Shown here: positions 45,604 to 54,963 of the stretch, in pieces
Layout: each line of letters opens with the position of its first letter
How positions within the stretch are numbered: the first letter of the stretch is position 1
Source of the DNA: JBBRYB01 sp038238115
GTDB taxonomy: Bacteria; Actinomycetota; Actinomycetes; Propionibacteriales; Nocardioidaceae
Assembly (NCBI GenBank): GCA_038238115.1
Contig: JBBRYB010000015.1
Span: 1-64,000 of the forward strand
Length of the DNA stretch: 64,000 nucleotides
Direction: 5' to 3'
Notes under the pieces: model-generated
Seen by the model: only the letters and a program-made list of their open reading frames with translations
The model's database searches: none
What the model was told of the DNA's origin: nothing
Program-made: the position numbers and the translations under genes

Positions 45604-46632
45604 ATGACCGCACCCGCCGACACCGTCCCCATCTCGGTCCTTGACTTCGTCGGCATCGAGCACGGTCAGTCCGCCTCTGCCGCGATCAGCGGAGCGGTCG
45701 AGATTGCGCGCGCCGTGGAGGAGGCCGGCTTCAGGCGCTACTGGGTCTCCGAGCACCACAACATGTCGAGTCTCGCGTGCAGCGCGCCCGAGATCCTGAC
45801 GGCTCATGTCGCCGCGAGGACCCAGCGGATCCGAGTGGGTGCCGCCGGGATCATGCTGCCAAACCACGCGCCCTTCAAGGTCGCGGAGATGTTCCGGACG
45901 CTGATGGCGATGTATCCGAGCCGGATCGATCTCGCCCTCGGGCGCGCACCCGGCACCGACCCGCTGACCGCCCACGTCCTGCGTCGAGGCCTGAGCACAG
46001 ACCCGGGCGCGGACTTCCCCGCTCAGGTCGCCGAGCTGCTCGCGTTCCTCGGCGAGGGTTTCCCCGAGGGTCATCCGTACGGGAGGCTCATCGCCGCACC
46101 GGTCGTCGACGAGGTGCCAGAGCTGTTCGTCCTCGGTTCGAGCCACTACGGGCCGCGGTTCGCGGCGGTGAACGGGATGAGCGCGGTGTTCGCCCACCAC
46201 ATGAGCCCGGACTTGACGTTCGAGTGCCTGCGGGAGTATCGGCGCGACTTCCGCCCACGCACGGAGGGCGCCTCGCCGTACTCCGCGATGTCGGTGCTCG
46301 CCTTCGCCAGTGACGACGAGGACGCGACCCGGGAGTTCGTCGCGATGTGGACGCTGACCTTGCGCAACCTTGCCCGGGGCGTCCGCGAACCGCTACGGCC
46401 GGAAGAGGTGCTGGACTTCGCACGGTCGCGGGAGGGTCGCGCGAGCCGCCTGGACGACTCGCGGATGGTGACCGGCCCGGCCAAGCGTGTCGTCGAGCGG
46501 CTCCAGGAGATGAAGGAGGAGGCGCGGGCCGACGAGCTGGTCCTTGTCACTCCCGGACTGGACCGGGAGCGGCGCGCGAACAGCTTCGCCGCAATCGCCG
46601 CCGGCTGGCGTCAGGCCGTGCCGCTCTCCTGA
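45604..46632 (+). CDS. LLM-class flavin-dependent oxidoreductase
   Basis: The 342-residue protein has a luciferase-like barrel: SVLDFVGIEHGQSASAAIS, RYWVSEHHNMSSLACSAPEI, VGAAGIMLPNHAPFKVAEMF, IDLALGRAPGTDPLTAHVLR, and a late MVTGPAKRVVERLQEM. This is the bacterial-luciferase-like group with MsnO8-type features, using FMNH2 or F420; the cofactor cannot be settled by eye. Start ATG 45604 follows GGCCGG. Convergent with nadE. Confidence 0.9.
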   Translation: MTAPADTVPISVLDFVGIEHGQSASAAISGAVEIARAVEEAGFRRYWVSEHHNMSSLACSAPEILTAHVAARTQRIRVGAAGIMLPNHAPFKVAEMFRTLMAMYPSRIDLALGRAPGTDPLTAHVLRRGLSTDPGADFPAQVAELLAFLGEGFPEGHPYGRLIAAPVVDEVPELFVLGSSHYGPRFAAVNGMSAVFAHHMSPDLTFECLREYRRDFRPRTEGASPYSAMSVLAFASDDEDATREFVAMWTLTLRNLARGVREPLRPEEVLDFARSREGRASRLDDSRMVTGPAKRVVERLQEMKEEARADELVLVTPGLDRERRANSFAAIAAGWRQAVPLS

Positions 46633-46654
46633 CGTGGGTGGCTGCTCGCCAGCC

Positions 46655-48412
46655 TCAGGGGGAGAGCTGCTCGCGCCACCGGTTGGTGATGGGGACACGG
46701 CGGTCCCGGCCGAAGTTTCGGACCGAGATCTTTGGCCCGGTGGGGAACTGGCGGCGCTTGAACTCGGCCGTGTCGACGAGGGTGACCACCCGCTCGACGA
46801 GGGCCGGGTCGAAACCCTCAGCGACGAGCTCCGCCGACCCCTTGTCCTGCTCGACGTAGGCGTCGAGCACGGCGTCGAGCAGCTCGTACGGCGGCAGCGA
46901 GTCACTGTCGAGCTGACCCGGTCGCAGCTCCGCCGAGGGCGCCTTGCTGATCGTGTTCTCGGGGATGGGCGGCTGCTCACCTCGGCGTACCGCTTCGGCG
47001 TTGCGCCAGCGGGCAAGCTGCCACACCAGTGTCTTCGGGACGTCCTTGATCGGCGCATAGCCGCCGACGGCGTCGCCGTAGATCGTGGAATACCCGGTGG
47101 CCAGCTCGCTCTTGTTGCCGCAGGCGAGGACGAGATGGCCGTGCTGGTTGGACAGCGCCATCCACACGACGGCTCGGACGCGGGCCTGCAGGTTCTCCTC
47201 GGCAAGTCCGTCGACGTTGATCATCTGGTTGAACGCGGTGACCATCGGCGCGATCGGGACGGTGTCGAGGGTCAGGCCGGTGCGCTTGGCCAGCTCGGCG
47301 GCGTCGGTCCTGGAATGGTCCGTGGACCACTCGCTGGGGTTCGAGACCCCGAACACCCGGTCGGCGCCCAGCGCATCACAGGCGATTGTGCCGACAAGCG
47401 TCGAGTCGATTCCGCCGGAAAGGCCCATCAGCACGGAGCGGAAGCCGTTCTTCGCGACGTAGTCGCGCAGGCCCGTCACCAGTGCGGTGTAGACCTCGCC
47501 CAGGTCGTCGAGGGGGTTGCCGAGCACGGCGGGGACAGGCTCGAAAGGCGGGACGGGCTCCCGCGAGACGATCGTGCGTTGCACCCGCAGGCCGAAGAAC
47601 CGGGCCTCGGGGTCGGGCATCGAGGCCGTGGCCAGCGGCAGGTCGAGGTCGACCACCAGCAGCTCGGCCTCGAACTGCCTCGCCCTGGCGACCAGGTTCC
47701 CGCGGGCATCGACCACGAGGGAGTCTCCGTCGAAGACGAGCTCGTCCTGACCGCCGACGAGGTTGACGTAGGCCAGCGCACAGGCGCCCTCCCGGGCCCG
47801 GCGTGCGCACAGCTCCAGCCGGAGATCATCCTTGCGACGTTCGTACGGCGACCCGTTCGGCACCACCAGGAGCGCAGCCTCCGCCGCGTCGGCCGCCGCC
47901 GAGGGACCGTCCTGCCACAGGTCCTCGCAGATCGCGACCGCGACGTCGATGCCATGCACCTGCACGATCTGAACCGTGTCGCCGGGCACGAAGTTGCGCC
48001 TCTCGTCGCCCACGCCATAGTTCCACAGGTGATGCTTGGCCTGGCGGGCGACGACACGCCCGCCGGCCACCACGGCCACGGCGTTCTGCGGCGACCCCTT
48101 CGGTTGGCCGAGCTCGGCAGGTGCATCCGTGACACGGTCGAGGTAGCCGATCACGGCCACGATGTCGCCGAGCCCTTCGTCGGCCAGCGTCGACGCGAGC
48201 CGGTCCATCGCCGTACGCGAGGCCTCGATGAACGACGCACGCAGCGCCAGGTCCTCGATCGGGTAGCCCGTGAGCACCATCTCGGGAAGCACGACGAGAT
48301 GCGCGCCGCGCGCGTGTGCCGAGCGGATCGAGTCGGCGATCAGCGTCGAGTTGCCGGTGATGTCGCCGACTGTGGGGTTGACCTGAGCGAGCGCGAGGCG
48401 CAGTTGTGGCAC
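46655..48412 (-). CDS. nadE: Glutamine-dependent NAD+ synthetase
   Basis: The 585-residue enzyme amidates deamido-NAD using ammonia from glutamine. N-terminal nitrilase domain: catalytic Glu in VVLPEMVLTGYPIEDL, Lys in QAKHHLWNYGVGDE, Cys in VAICEDLWQDG. C-terminal synthetase domain: PP-loop MGLSGGIDSTLVGT and TGYSTIYGDAVGGYAPIKDV. The start is GTG 48412, six bases after TACGCT (leaderless); the longer frame to 48997 runs across the divergent GS gene and is spurious. Intact. Confidence 0.95.
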   Translation of the reverse strand: MPQLRLALAQVNPTVGDITGNSTLIADSIRSAHARGAHLVVLPEMVLTGYPIEDLALRASFIEASRTAMDRLASTLADEGLGDIVAVIGYLDRVTDAPAELGQPKGSPQNAVAVVAGGRVVARQAKHHLWNYGVGDERRNFVPGDTVQIVQVHGIDVAVAICEDLWQDGPSAAADAAEAALLVVPNGSPYERRKDDLRLELCARRAREGACALAYVNLVGGQDELVFDGDSLVVDARGNLVARARQFEAELLVVDLDLPLATASMPDPEARFFGLRVQRTIVSREPVPPFEPVPAVLGNPLDDLGEVYTALVTGLRDYVAKNGFRSVLMGLSGGIDSTLVGTIACDALGADRVFGVSNPSEWSTDHSRTDAAELAKRTGLTLDTVPIAPMVTAFNQMINVDGLAEENLQARVRAVVWMALSNQHGHLVLACGNKSELATGYSTIYGDAVGGYAPIKDVPKTLVWQLARWRNAEAVRRGEQPPIPENTISKAPSAELRPGQLDSDSLPPYELLDAVLDAYVEQDKGSAELVAEGFDPALVERVVTLVDTAEFKRRQFPTGPKISVRNFGRDRRVPITNRWREQLSP

Positions 48413-48418
48413 GGTTCG

Positions 48419-48424
48419 AGCGTA
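48419..48424 (-). promoter_or_regulatory. -10 element, leaderless nadE
   Basis: TACGCT ends 6 bases before the GTG at 48412. Confidence 0.6.
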
Positions 48425-48526
48425 GTGGGGAGTGTGGCGACCCCTCCGGGCCACCACACTGGCAGGCGCCAGGGAAGTGGTGGTGTGTTTACGCGCCGGA
48501 AACATGCGACGGGCAGGATGGGCGTC

Positions 48527-49864
48527 ATGGGCAAGCAAGAAGACTTCGTGCTTCGGGCGCTCGAGGAGCGCGACGTGCGGTTCGTGCGGCTGTGGTTCAC
48601 CGACGTGCTGGGATCGCTGAAGTCGGTCGCCCTCGCACCGGCGGAGCTGGAGGGTGCCTTCGCCGAAGGGATCGGGTTCGACGGCTCGGCGATCGAGGGT
48701 TTTGCCCGCGTCTTCGAGGCCGACATGCTGGCCAAGCCCGACCCGTCGACCTTCCAGATCCTGCCGTGGCGCGGCGAGGCGCCCTCGACCGCGCGGATGT
48801 TCTGCGACATCGTGATGCCCGACGGCTCTGCGTCGTACGCCGATCCGCGCTTCGTGCTCAAACGCACGCTGAGCAGGGCGGCCGACCACGGGTTTACCTT
48901 CTACACGCACCCTGAGGTCGAGTTCTACTTGTTCAAGGACCGTCCCGACGGCGGCCGGGCGCCCGAGCCGGTCGACCGCAGCGGGTTCTTCGACCACACG
49001 TCACAGAGCCTGGCGCACGACTTTCGGCGTGAGGCGATCACCATGCTCGAGTCGATGGGCATCTCCGTGGAGTTCAGCCACCATGAGGGCGGGCCCGGCC
49101 AGCAGGAGATCGACCTGCGCTACGCCGACGCGTTGAGCACTGCCGACAACATCATGACGTTCCGCGTCGTGGTGAAGGAGGTCGCGTTGACGCAGGGGGT
49201 CTTCGCGTCGTTCATGCCCAAGCCGTTCACGGAGTTCCCCGGGTCAGGCATGCACACCCATCTGTCCCTCTTCGAGGGCGACCGCAACGTCTTCTTCGAG
49301 GCGGGCAGTGAGTACCACCTGTCGAAGACGGGTCGTGCGTTCATCGCCGGGCTGCTCAGGCACTCGGCGGAGATCACGGCGGTCACCAACCAATGGGTCA
49401 ACTCCTACAAGCGGCTTGCCGGGGGTGGCGAGGCGCCGTCGTACGTCTGCTGGGGTCACAACAACCGCTCAGCGCTGGTGCGTGTCCCGATGTACAAGCC
49501 GACGAAGGGCCAGTCGACCCGTGTCGAGCTGCGCTCGATCGACAGCGCGGCAAACCCTTACCTGGCCTTCGCGGTGATGCTGTCGGCAGGCATGAAGGGG
49601 ATCGAGGAGAACTACGAGCTGCCGGCCGAGGCTGAGGACGACGTGTGGTCACTGACCGAGCCCGAGCGCCGGGCGATGGGCATTGCGCCGCTGCCGCTGA
49701 ACCTGCACGACGCGATCACGGTGATGGAGCGTTCGGAGCTCGTCGCCGAGACTCTCGGCGAACACGTCTTCGACTTCTTCCTCCGCAACAAGAAGGCCGA
49801 ATGGGACGACTACCGCCAGCAGGTCACGGAGTACGAACGCGCCCGCATGCTGCCGGTGATCTGA
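48527..49864 (+). CDS. glnA2: Type I glutamine synthetase, GlnA2-like, without adenylylation Tyr
   Basis: The 445-residue GSI protein starts MGKQEDFVLRALEERDVRFV (an ATG nine bases upstream is also possible). It has the GS beta-grasp GIGFDGSAIEGF, metal site EVEFYLF, HHEGGPGQQEIDLRYADAL, GSGMHTHLSLF, and NNRSALVRVP. Where GlnA has the adenylylation motif (D-L-Y-x-L-P), this protein reads DDVWSLTEPERR: the tyrosine is missing. It should not be switched off by GlnE. Actinobacterial GlnA2-like proteins range from true GS to gamma-glutamyl ligases, so activity should be tested. The GATase and glnE genes follow. Confidence 0.9.
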   Translation: MGKQEDFVLRALEERDVRFVRLWFTDVLGSLKSVALAPAELEGAFAEGIGFDGSAIEGFARVFEADMLAKPDPSTFQILPWRGEAPSTARMFCDIVMPDGSASYADPRFVLKRTLSRAADHGFTFYTHPEVEFYLFKDRPDGGRAPEPVDRSGFFDHTSQSLAHDFRREAITMLESMGISVEFSHHEGGPGQQEIDLRYADALSTADNIMTFRVVVKEVALTQGVFASFMPKPFTEFPGSGMHTHLSLFEGDRNVFFEAGSEYHLSKTGRAFIAGLLRHSAEITAVTNQWVNSYKRLAGGGEAPSYVCWGHNNRSALVRVPMYKPTKGQSTRVELRSIDSAANPYLAFAVMLSAGMKGIEENYELPAEAEDDVWSLTEPERRAMGIAPLPLNLHDAITVMERSELVAETLGEHVFDFFLRNKKAEWDDYRQQVTEYERARMLPVI

Positions 49865-49879
49865 CGGACAGCCGGGCGG

Positions 49880-49885
49880 TAGCCT
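49880..49885 (+). promoter_or_regulatory. -10 element, leaderless GATase gene
   Basis: TAGCCT lies 7 bases before the GTG at 49893, inside the gap after the glnA2-like gene. Confidence 0.55.
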
Positions 49886-49892
49886 CGGCATC

Positions 49893-50624
49893 GTGAGCAC
49901 ACCGCGTCTGCTCGTCATCCAGCACGAAGACGACTGCACACTCGCCTGGTTCGGCGAGTGGCTGGGTGCTGCCGGAGTTGGCTTCGACGCCGTCTTGGGC
50001 CATCGTGGCGACGTCGTCCCCGACGATCTCGGCGGCTACGACGCTCTGGTGGTGCTCGGCGGCGCGATGGGCGCCTACGACGACGCGTCCTGTCCCTGGC
50101 TCACCTCGACGAAGGCGCTCATCGCGAAGGTAGTGGCGGCTCGGCAGTGCTTCCTGGGCATCTGCCTCGGGCACCAGCTCGCCGCCGTGGCACTCGGCGG
50201 ACAGGTGATCGCGAACCCGCTCGGTCAGGCGAACGGCCTCAGCCCGGTGGCCCTGACCCCTGCCGGCCAGGTGGACCAGCTCGCCCAGGTCATCGCGACC
50301 GGAGCCCGCAGTGTCCAGTGGAACGACGACATCGTCTCGCGGCTGCCGGAAGGCGCCGTCGAGCTCGCGACGGCCCCCGACGGGACGGTTCAGATGGCGA
50401 GCTTCGGCGAGCGGGCCTGGGGCGTGCAGTTCCATCCCGAAGCGTCGCCGGAAGTCTTCGACAGCTGGATCAGGGCCGCGGAGGTGTCCGAGCCGCTCGT
50501 CGTCGATAGGCTCCACGACGTGCTTGACCAGATCACGTCGGCCGAGGCCGATCTGCGGCGTGACTGGGAGCCGCTGGCGCGGCGCTTCGCCCAAGTGGTG
50601 GCCAGCCAGCCCGCGATCTCGTGA
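49893..50624 (+). CDS. Class I glutamine amidotransferase
   Basis: The 243-residue GATase starts VSTPRLLVIQHEDDCTLAWF. It contains DALVVLGGAMGAYDD, nucleophile Cys in FLGICLGHQLAAVALGG and the His-Glu pair in WGVQFHPEASPEVFD, all catalytic residues of a working glutaminase. Homologues are annotated as GMP-synthase-like; a possible role is hydrolysis of gamma-glutamyl compounds, which would fit the GlnA2-like neighbour. It overlaps glnE by four bases (GTGA), so it is coupled to nitrogen control. Confidence 0.88.
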   Translation: MSTPRLLVIQHEDDCTLAWFGEWLGAAGVGFDAVLGHRGDVVPDDLGGYDALVVLGGAMGAYDDASCPWLTSTKALIAKVVAARQCFLGICLGHQLAAVALGGQVIANPLGQANGLSPVALTPAGQVDQLAQVIATGARSVQWNDDIVSRLPEGAVELATAPDGTVQMASFGERAWGVQFHPEASPEVFDSWIRAAEVSEPLVVDRLHDVLDQITSAEADLRRDWEPLARRFAQVVASQPAIS

Positions 50625-53600
50625 CCGCAGACCACGAACCGGGGGACGACGTCGATCCCATCTGCAATCGCGGCATCGACCCGCCGGACCGCGGCATCGA
50701 CCCGCCGGACCGCGGAATCGAACCGCCGGGCCGCGGAATCGAACCGCCGGGCCGCGGTGCCGCCCCGGCCGGCCGGGAAGGCACCGCCGTTGGCGGACTT
50801 GCGCGGCTCGGCTTCGAAGACGCCGCGTCGGCGGCCCGCGACTGGGACCGCATCGGCGTGCCCGACCCGCGTCTCCTGCGGCTGATCTCCGCAGCGGCGG
50901 ACCCGGACCTCGCGATCCGCTCGCTGGCTCGGCTCGTCACGGCTCGCAACCCGAGCGTCAGGTCACCCGACGGCGGCGACGCCGACGCTGCCGAACTGAG
51001 AGCCGCCCTGCGCGACGACACCGGGCTGGCGCGGCGCTTGACGCTCGTGCTCGGCGCGAGCGAGGCGCTGGCGGACCACCTCATACGTCATCGAGACGAC
51101 TGGCACGACCTGGCTGACCCGACGCTGGGCGCTGTCCGGCCCACGGCGGCCGGCGTCACCGCGACGCTGGCCACAGCGCCCGACGCCGACGGGCTTCGCC
51201 GGATCTACCGGCGGTTGTTGCTGCGGCTGGCGGCTCGTGACCTCAGCCTCGAGGTAGGCGTCGGCGACATCGCCGCGGAGCTGGCCGACCTGGCTTCGGG
51301 CGCTGTCGACTCAGCCCTGGCGCTGGCCCGACAAGAGGTCGGACCGTCGGCGGAGCTATGCCGGCTCAGCGTGATCGGGATGGGCAAGTGCGGGGGGCAT
51401 GAGCTCAACTACGTCAGCGACGTGGATGTCATCTTCGTGGCCGAGGCCGCTCCGGGCGCCGACGACGTACCGGCCCTGCAGGCTGCCACGGCCGTCGCCG
51501 CGGCGGCGATGCGGATCTGCTCCGACCACACCGCTGAGGGGACGCTGTGGCCGGTCGACGCGGGGCTGCGCCCGGAGGGCAGCTCGGGTCCTCTCGTGCG
51601 GACCGTGAGCAGCCACGCTTCCTACTACGAGCGGTGGGCGAAGACCTGGGAGTTCCAGGCGCTGCTCAAGGCGCGGCCGATCGCCGGGGACGCGGCTCTC
51701 GGCCAGCGCTACGTGGACACGGTCGCGCCCCTCGTCTGGGCCGCTGCCGGACGACCGGACTTCGTGGCCGACGTGCAGGCAATGCGCCGACGGGTGGTGG
51801 ACCACATCCCGGCGCGGGAAGCCGGTCGCCAGCTCAAGCTTGGATCCGGTGGTCTGCGCGACATCGAGTTCGCCGTGCAGCTCCTGCAGCTCGTGCATGG
51901 CAGGTCCGATCCCGAGCTGCGCTCAGCCAACACGCTGCAGGCGCTCGCAGCCCTCACCGAGGGCGGGTATGTCGGGCGGCAGGACGGCGCCGCACTCGCC
52001 GATGCCTACCGGTTCCTCCGCACCCTGGAGCACCGGCTGCAGCTGCGCCAGCTCCGACGGACCCACGTCATGCCCGCCGACTCGGACGCCCTGCGTCACC
52101 TCGGCCGCTCGATCGGTCTCATGAGCGATCCGGTCAGCTCGCTCACGGACGAGTGGCGACGGCACGCGCGTGAGGTGCGCCGGCTGCATGAGAAGCTGTT
52201 CTACCGACCCCTGCTCGGGGCAGTGGCCGCACTGCCCAGCAGTGAGGCGCGCCTCACGACCGACGCGGCCCGTCAACGGCTCGAGGCCTTGGGGTACGCC
52301 GATCCGGACGCTGCGCTGCGCCACCTCGAAGCTCTGTCGACGGGGGTCTCGCGCCGCGCCGCCATCCAGCGCACTCTGCTGCCGGCGATGCTCGGGTGGT
52401 TCGCCGAGGCGGGTGACCCCGACACGGGTCTGCTCGGCTTCCGACAGCTCAGCGACACGCTGGGGTCGTCGCACTGGTACCTGCGGATGCTGAGGGACGA
52501 AGGCGTCGTCGCCGAACGCCTCGCGCGCTTGCTGGCCAGCAGCCGTTACGCGACCGATCTGCTCATGCGGGCCCCGGAGGCCACTGCTCTGCTCGCCCAT
52601 GACGATGACCTCGCGCCGCGCCAAGCCGACGCCCTCGCGAGGGAGATGACCACCGTGGCTACCCGCTACGACGACGCCGTCGAGGCGATCGGCGCCGTGC
52701 GTGCCGTCCGCCGCCGGGAGCTCTTCAGGGTTGCGGCGGCCGACATTTTTGGGCTGATCGAGGTCGACACCGTCGGGCAGGCCCTTACCGACATCGCCGC
52801 AGCCACGCTTGAAGGCGGCCTGGTCGCCGCGGTCTCGGCCGTCGAGTCGCAACGCGGGGCGAGGCTCTCGACGAATCTCGCCGTCATCGCAATGGGCCGG
52901 CTGGGCGGCGCTGAGCTGTCTTATGCCAGCGATGCCGACGTGCTTTTCGTGCACGAGCCGAACCCCGGCGCGGACGAGCAGGATGCGTCCGAGGCGGCCT
53001 TCGGTGTGGCCAACGAGCTGGCCAGGCTGCTCGCGCTGCCCGGACCCGACCCGGCCCTCGTCGTCGACGCTGCGCTGCGCCCCGAGGGCCGCCAGGGTCC
53101 GCTCGTCAGGACGCTGGCGTCGTACGCGAGCTACTACCAGCGTTGGTCGAGGGTGTGGGAGGCGCAGGCGCTGCTGCGGGCGTGCCCGGTCGCCGGGGAC
53201 TCGGAGCTGGGGGAGGCATTCGTGCGGGTCATCGACCCGCTGCGTTACCCAGCCGATGGGTTGGACCCCGCCGACATCTCCGAGATTCGCCGCATCAAGG
53301 CCAGGGTGGACGCCGAGCGGTTGCCACGCGGAGCCGATCCGGCCACCCATCTGAAACTCGGCCGCGGCGGTCTCGCCGACGTGGAGTGGACGGTGCAACT
53401 GCTGCAGATGCGCTTTGGTGCGATGCACCAGCGGCTACGCACGACACGGACGCTCGCCGCCCTCGACGCTGCCGTGTCCACGGGTCTTGTGTCACCGTCG
53501 GCCGCCTCGAGGCTGTCACAGTCGTGGCGGCTGGCGAGCAAGATCAGGAACGCGACCATGCTGGTGCGCGGCCGGCCGTCGAACTCGCTACCGAGCCGCG

Positions 53601-53728
53601 CTCGTGACCGCGTCGGTGTCGCATTCATGTGCGGCTACCACCGCGACGAGTCAAGCCGCCTCGGCGACGACTACCGGCGGGTGGCGAGGCGGGCCAGCAT
53701 GGCCGTCGACGAGGTTTTCTGGGAATGA
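50621..53728 (+). CDS. glnE: Glutamine synthetase adenylyltransferase/adenylyl-removing enzyme
   Basis: GlnE adds AMP to, and removes it from, a Tyr of GlnA. The 1035-residue protein has two nucleotidyltransferase halves: SVIGMGKCGGHELNYVSDVD (removing half) and VIAMGRLGGAELSYASDADV (adding half), each with the Asp-x-Asp pair, and each followed by KLGSGGLRDIEF or KLGRGGLADVEW. The N-terminus has an unusual repeat of seven residues (GIDPPDR / GIEPPGR, four copies) before the conserved part begins. GTG start overlaps the GATase stop. Its target, glnA, lies 1.2 kb further on. Confidence 0.96.
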   Translation: MTADHEPGDDVDPICNRGIDPPDRGIDPPDRGIEPPGRGIEPPGRGAAPAGREGTAVGGLARLGFEDAASAARDWDRIGVPDPRLLRLISAAADPDLAIRSLARLVTARNPSVRSPDGGDADAAELRAALRDDTGLARRLTLVLGASEALADHLIRHRDDWHDLADPTLGAVRPTAAGVTATLATAPDADGLRRIYRRLLLRLAARDLSLEVGVGDIAAELADLASGAVDSALALARQEVGPSAELCRLSVIGMGKCGGHELNYVSDVDVIFVAEAAPGADDVPALQAATAVAAAAMRICSDHTAEGTLWPVDAGLRPEGSSGPLVRTVSSHASYYERWAKTWEFQALLKARPIAGDAALGQRYVDTVAPLVWAAAGRPDFVADVQAMRRRVVDHIPAREAGRQLKLGSGGLRDIEFAVQLLQLVHGRSDPELRSANTLQALAALTEGGYVGRQDGAALADAYRFLRTLEHRLQLRQLRRTHVMPADSDALRHLGRSIGLMSDPVSSLTDEWRRHAREVRRLHEKLFYRPLLGAVAALPSSEARLTTDAARQRLEALGYADPDAALRHLEALSTGVSRRAAIQRTLLPAMLGWFAEAGDPDTGLLGFRQLSDTLGSSHWYLRMLRDEGVVAERLARLLASSRYATDLLMRAPEATALLAHDDDLAPRQADALAREMTTVATRYDDAVEAIGAVRAVRRRELFRVAAADIFGLIEVDTVGQALTDIAAATLEGGLVAAVSAVESQRGARLSTNLAVIAMGRLGGAELSYASDADVLFVHEPNPGADEQDASEAAFGVANELARLLALPGPDPALVVDAALRPEGRQGPLVRTLASYASYYQRWSRVWEAQALLRACPVAGDSELGEAFVRVIDPLRYPADGLDPADISEIRRIKARVDAERLPRGADPATHLKLGRGGLADVEWTVQLLQMRFGAMHQRLRTTRTLAALDAAVSTGLVSPSAASRLSQSWRLASKIRNATMLVRGRPSNSLPSRARDRVGVAFMCGYHRDESSRLGDDYRRVARRASMAVDEVFWE
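50669..50752 (+). repeat. 21-bp tandem repeat x4 in glnE
   Basis: Four head-to-tail 21-base units encode RGIDPPD twice and RGIEPPG twice; the pairs differ at three bases. The unit starts CGCGG(C/A)ATCGA. The array adds a disordered Pro-rich N-terminal tail to GlnE. Confidence 0.85.
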
Positions 53729-53765
53729 TCGGGCCGACCCCGTCCACGCCGCGACGCCGAACGCG

Positions 53766-54083
53766 TCAGCGAGCTGCTGGAGCGGCGGACAGGATTGCGG
53801 GTGCCACAGACGGCTCGTGGAGGATCCGGTCGCGCTCTCGCGGAGTCAGTCCGCCCCAGACGCCGTACGGCTCTTGCACCACCAGCGCATGCTCGCGGCA
53901 CCGCGCCAGGACCGGGCAGTGTTGGCAGTACTGCTTGGCCTGGCTCTCACGGCGCTGCCTCACCGGACCTCGCTCGGAGTCCGGCGGGAAGAAGACCTCA
54001 GGATCGACGCTGCGGCAAACGCCGTCGTACTGCCAGTCCCACTCTTCGATGATCGGGGTAGGCAAGCGGCTCAGGTTCGCCAT
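53766..54083 (-). CDS. WhiB-family transcriptional regulator (WhmD/WhiB2-like)
   Basis: The 105-residue iron-sulfur protein has the four cluster-binding cysteines Cys23, Cys53, Cys56 and Cys62 (GVCRSVDPEVFFPP; KQYCQHCPVLARC), and the GVWGGLTPRERDRIL turn for sigma-factor contact. Ala-rich basic C-terminal tail. The 'WQYDGVC' start and length fit the WhiB2/WhmD group, which acts in septation and cell division. GGAGGGGAG before the ATG at 54083 fixes the start. Convergent with glnE. Confidence 0.93.
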   Translation of the reverse strand: MANLSRLPTPIIEEWDWQYDGVCRSVDPEVFFPPDSERGPVRQRRESQAKQYCQHCPVLARCREHALVVQEPYGVWGGLTPRERDRILHEPSVAPAILSAAPAAR

Positions 54084-54963
54084 GGACACTCCCCTCCGCG
54101 GTGATGGTCGCTCGATGGTCCGAGGCGGCAACTCTTCAGTTGTTGTGACTGTGTGCCGACGCCGCAATATGCATTGCCGGCAGGCACTTTACGAGCACAT
54201 CGGTGGCGTGTCGAGAGCAGCCCTCCGTGTGGTGGCGATGGCGAAGCAGCCACGGTGAGCCCTCATCTCGACCCCGTTGCGATGTATCCGAGCGGGTCGT
54301 ACCCAACAAAGTGTCTGGACAAACGAAATCAGCCCGAATTCGCCGGTAGGCGTCATTCGGACCGACCTCGGGGTCCACGTCATCGTGGGTTCGGCCCGCC
54401 ACTACCGAGAGGTAGCGGGATCACCCACCGACGACGCCGGCGTGAGGCGAAACATGCGGCCCACGGCGTTGCCTTCACCGTAGGCGGCTGACGGCTGGGC
54501 CGGAATCGGACGATCACACCGACCCTGGCCACCGATCGGTCACCGGCTGTCACTCGTTCGGTGGGAGGGCAGGGGCCGTTCGGTCAACGGTCACCCGTTG
54601 TGGCGGAGTTATGACCACCGACACCTGACGCGGGCTGCCGTTCTGGGTGTCAGGTGAGAAGAACACTGACGGCCCACTGTCGACAGCGTCGGTAACCAGG
54701 CATCAGGTTAGCAGTGGAGGACCACTCAGGCTACGCAGCGTTACCAAGGAAGTCATCGCAGTCACCACGGCCGGCCCGTCTCCGGCCGGCATCTACCCAT
54801 GAGGCAGTCGCGCCGGTGGGAGCGTGACGAGGGCCAGCTTGCGCCCCGACGGAAGGGACGGCCGACGCTGGAAGATGTTCTCTGCAGCCACTGCCGCGAG
54901 ACAGCATCTGCAGGTCGGCCTCCATTGTTTGACGATCTGAAGCGGGTTGCTCCACGTGCGGGA
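54084..54963. other. Long noncoding stretch between whiB and glnA
   Basis: About 880 bases with no supportable gene. It holds the whiB upstream region, including a GCAAT-ATGC-ATTGC inverted repeat at 54164-54177, and the downstream flank of glnA. Weak hairpins are CACCTGAC/GTCAGGTG (54622-54656) and GGCCGG/CCGGCC near 54770. A small RNA is possible but I have no evidence for one. Confidence 0.45.

Noticed and set aside
46544..48526. Very long plus-strand frame upstream of the glnA2-like gene
   Set aside because: It is the antisense of nadE, with composition typical of GC-rich shadows. The GS starts at 48527.
48413..48997. N-terminal extension of nadE
   Set aside because: It would run antisense across the GS gene. 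The family start and a leaderless promoter are at 48412.
50669..50752. Possible CRISPR array
   Set aside because: The units are contiguous, 21 bp, in frame and without spacers; it is a coding tandem repeat.
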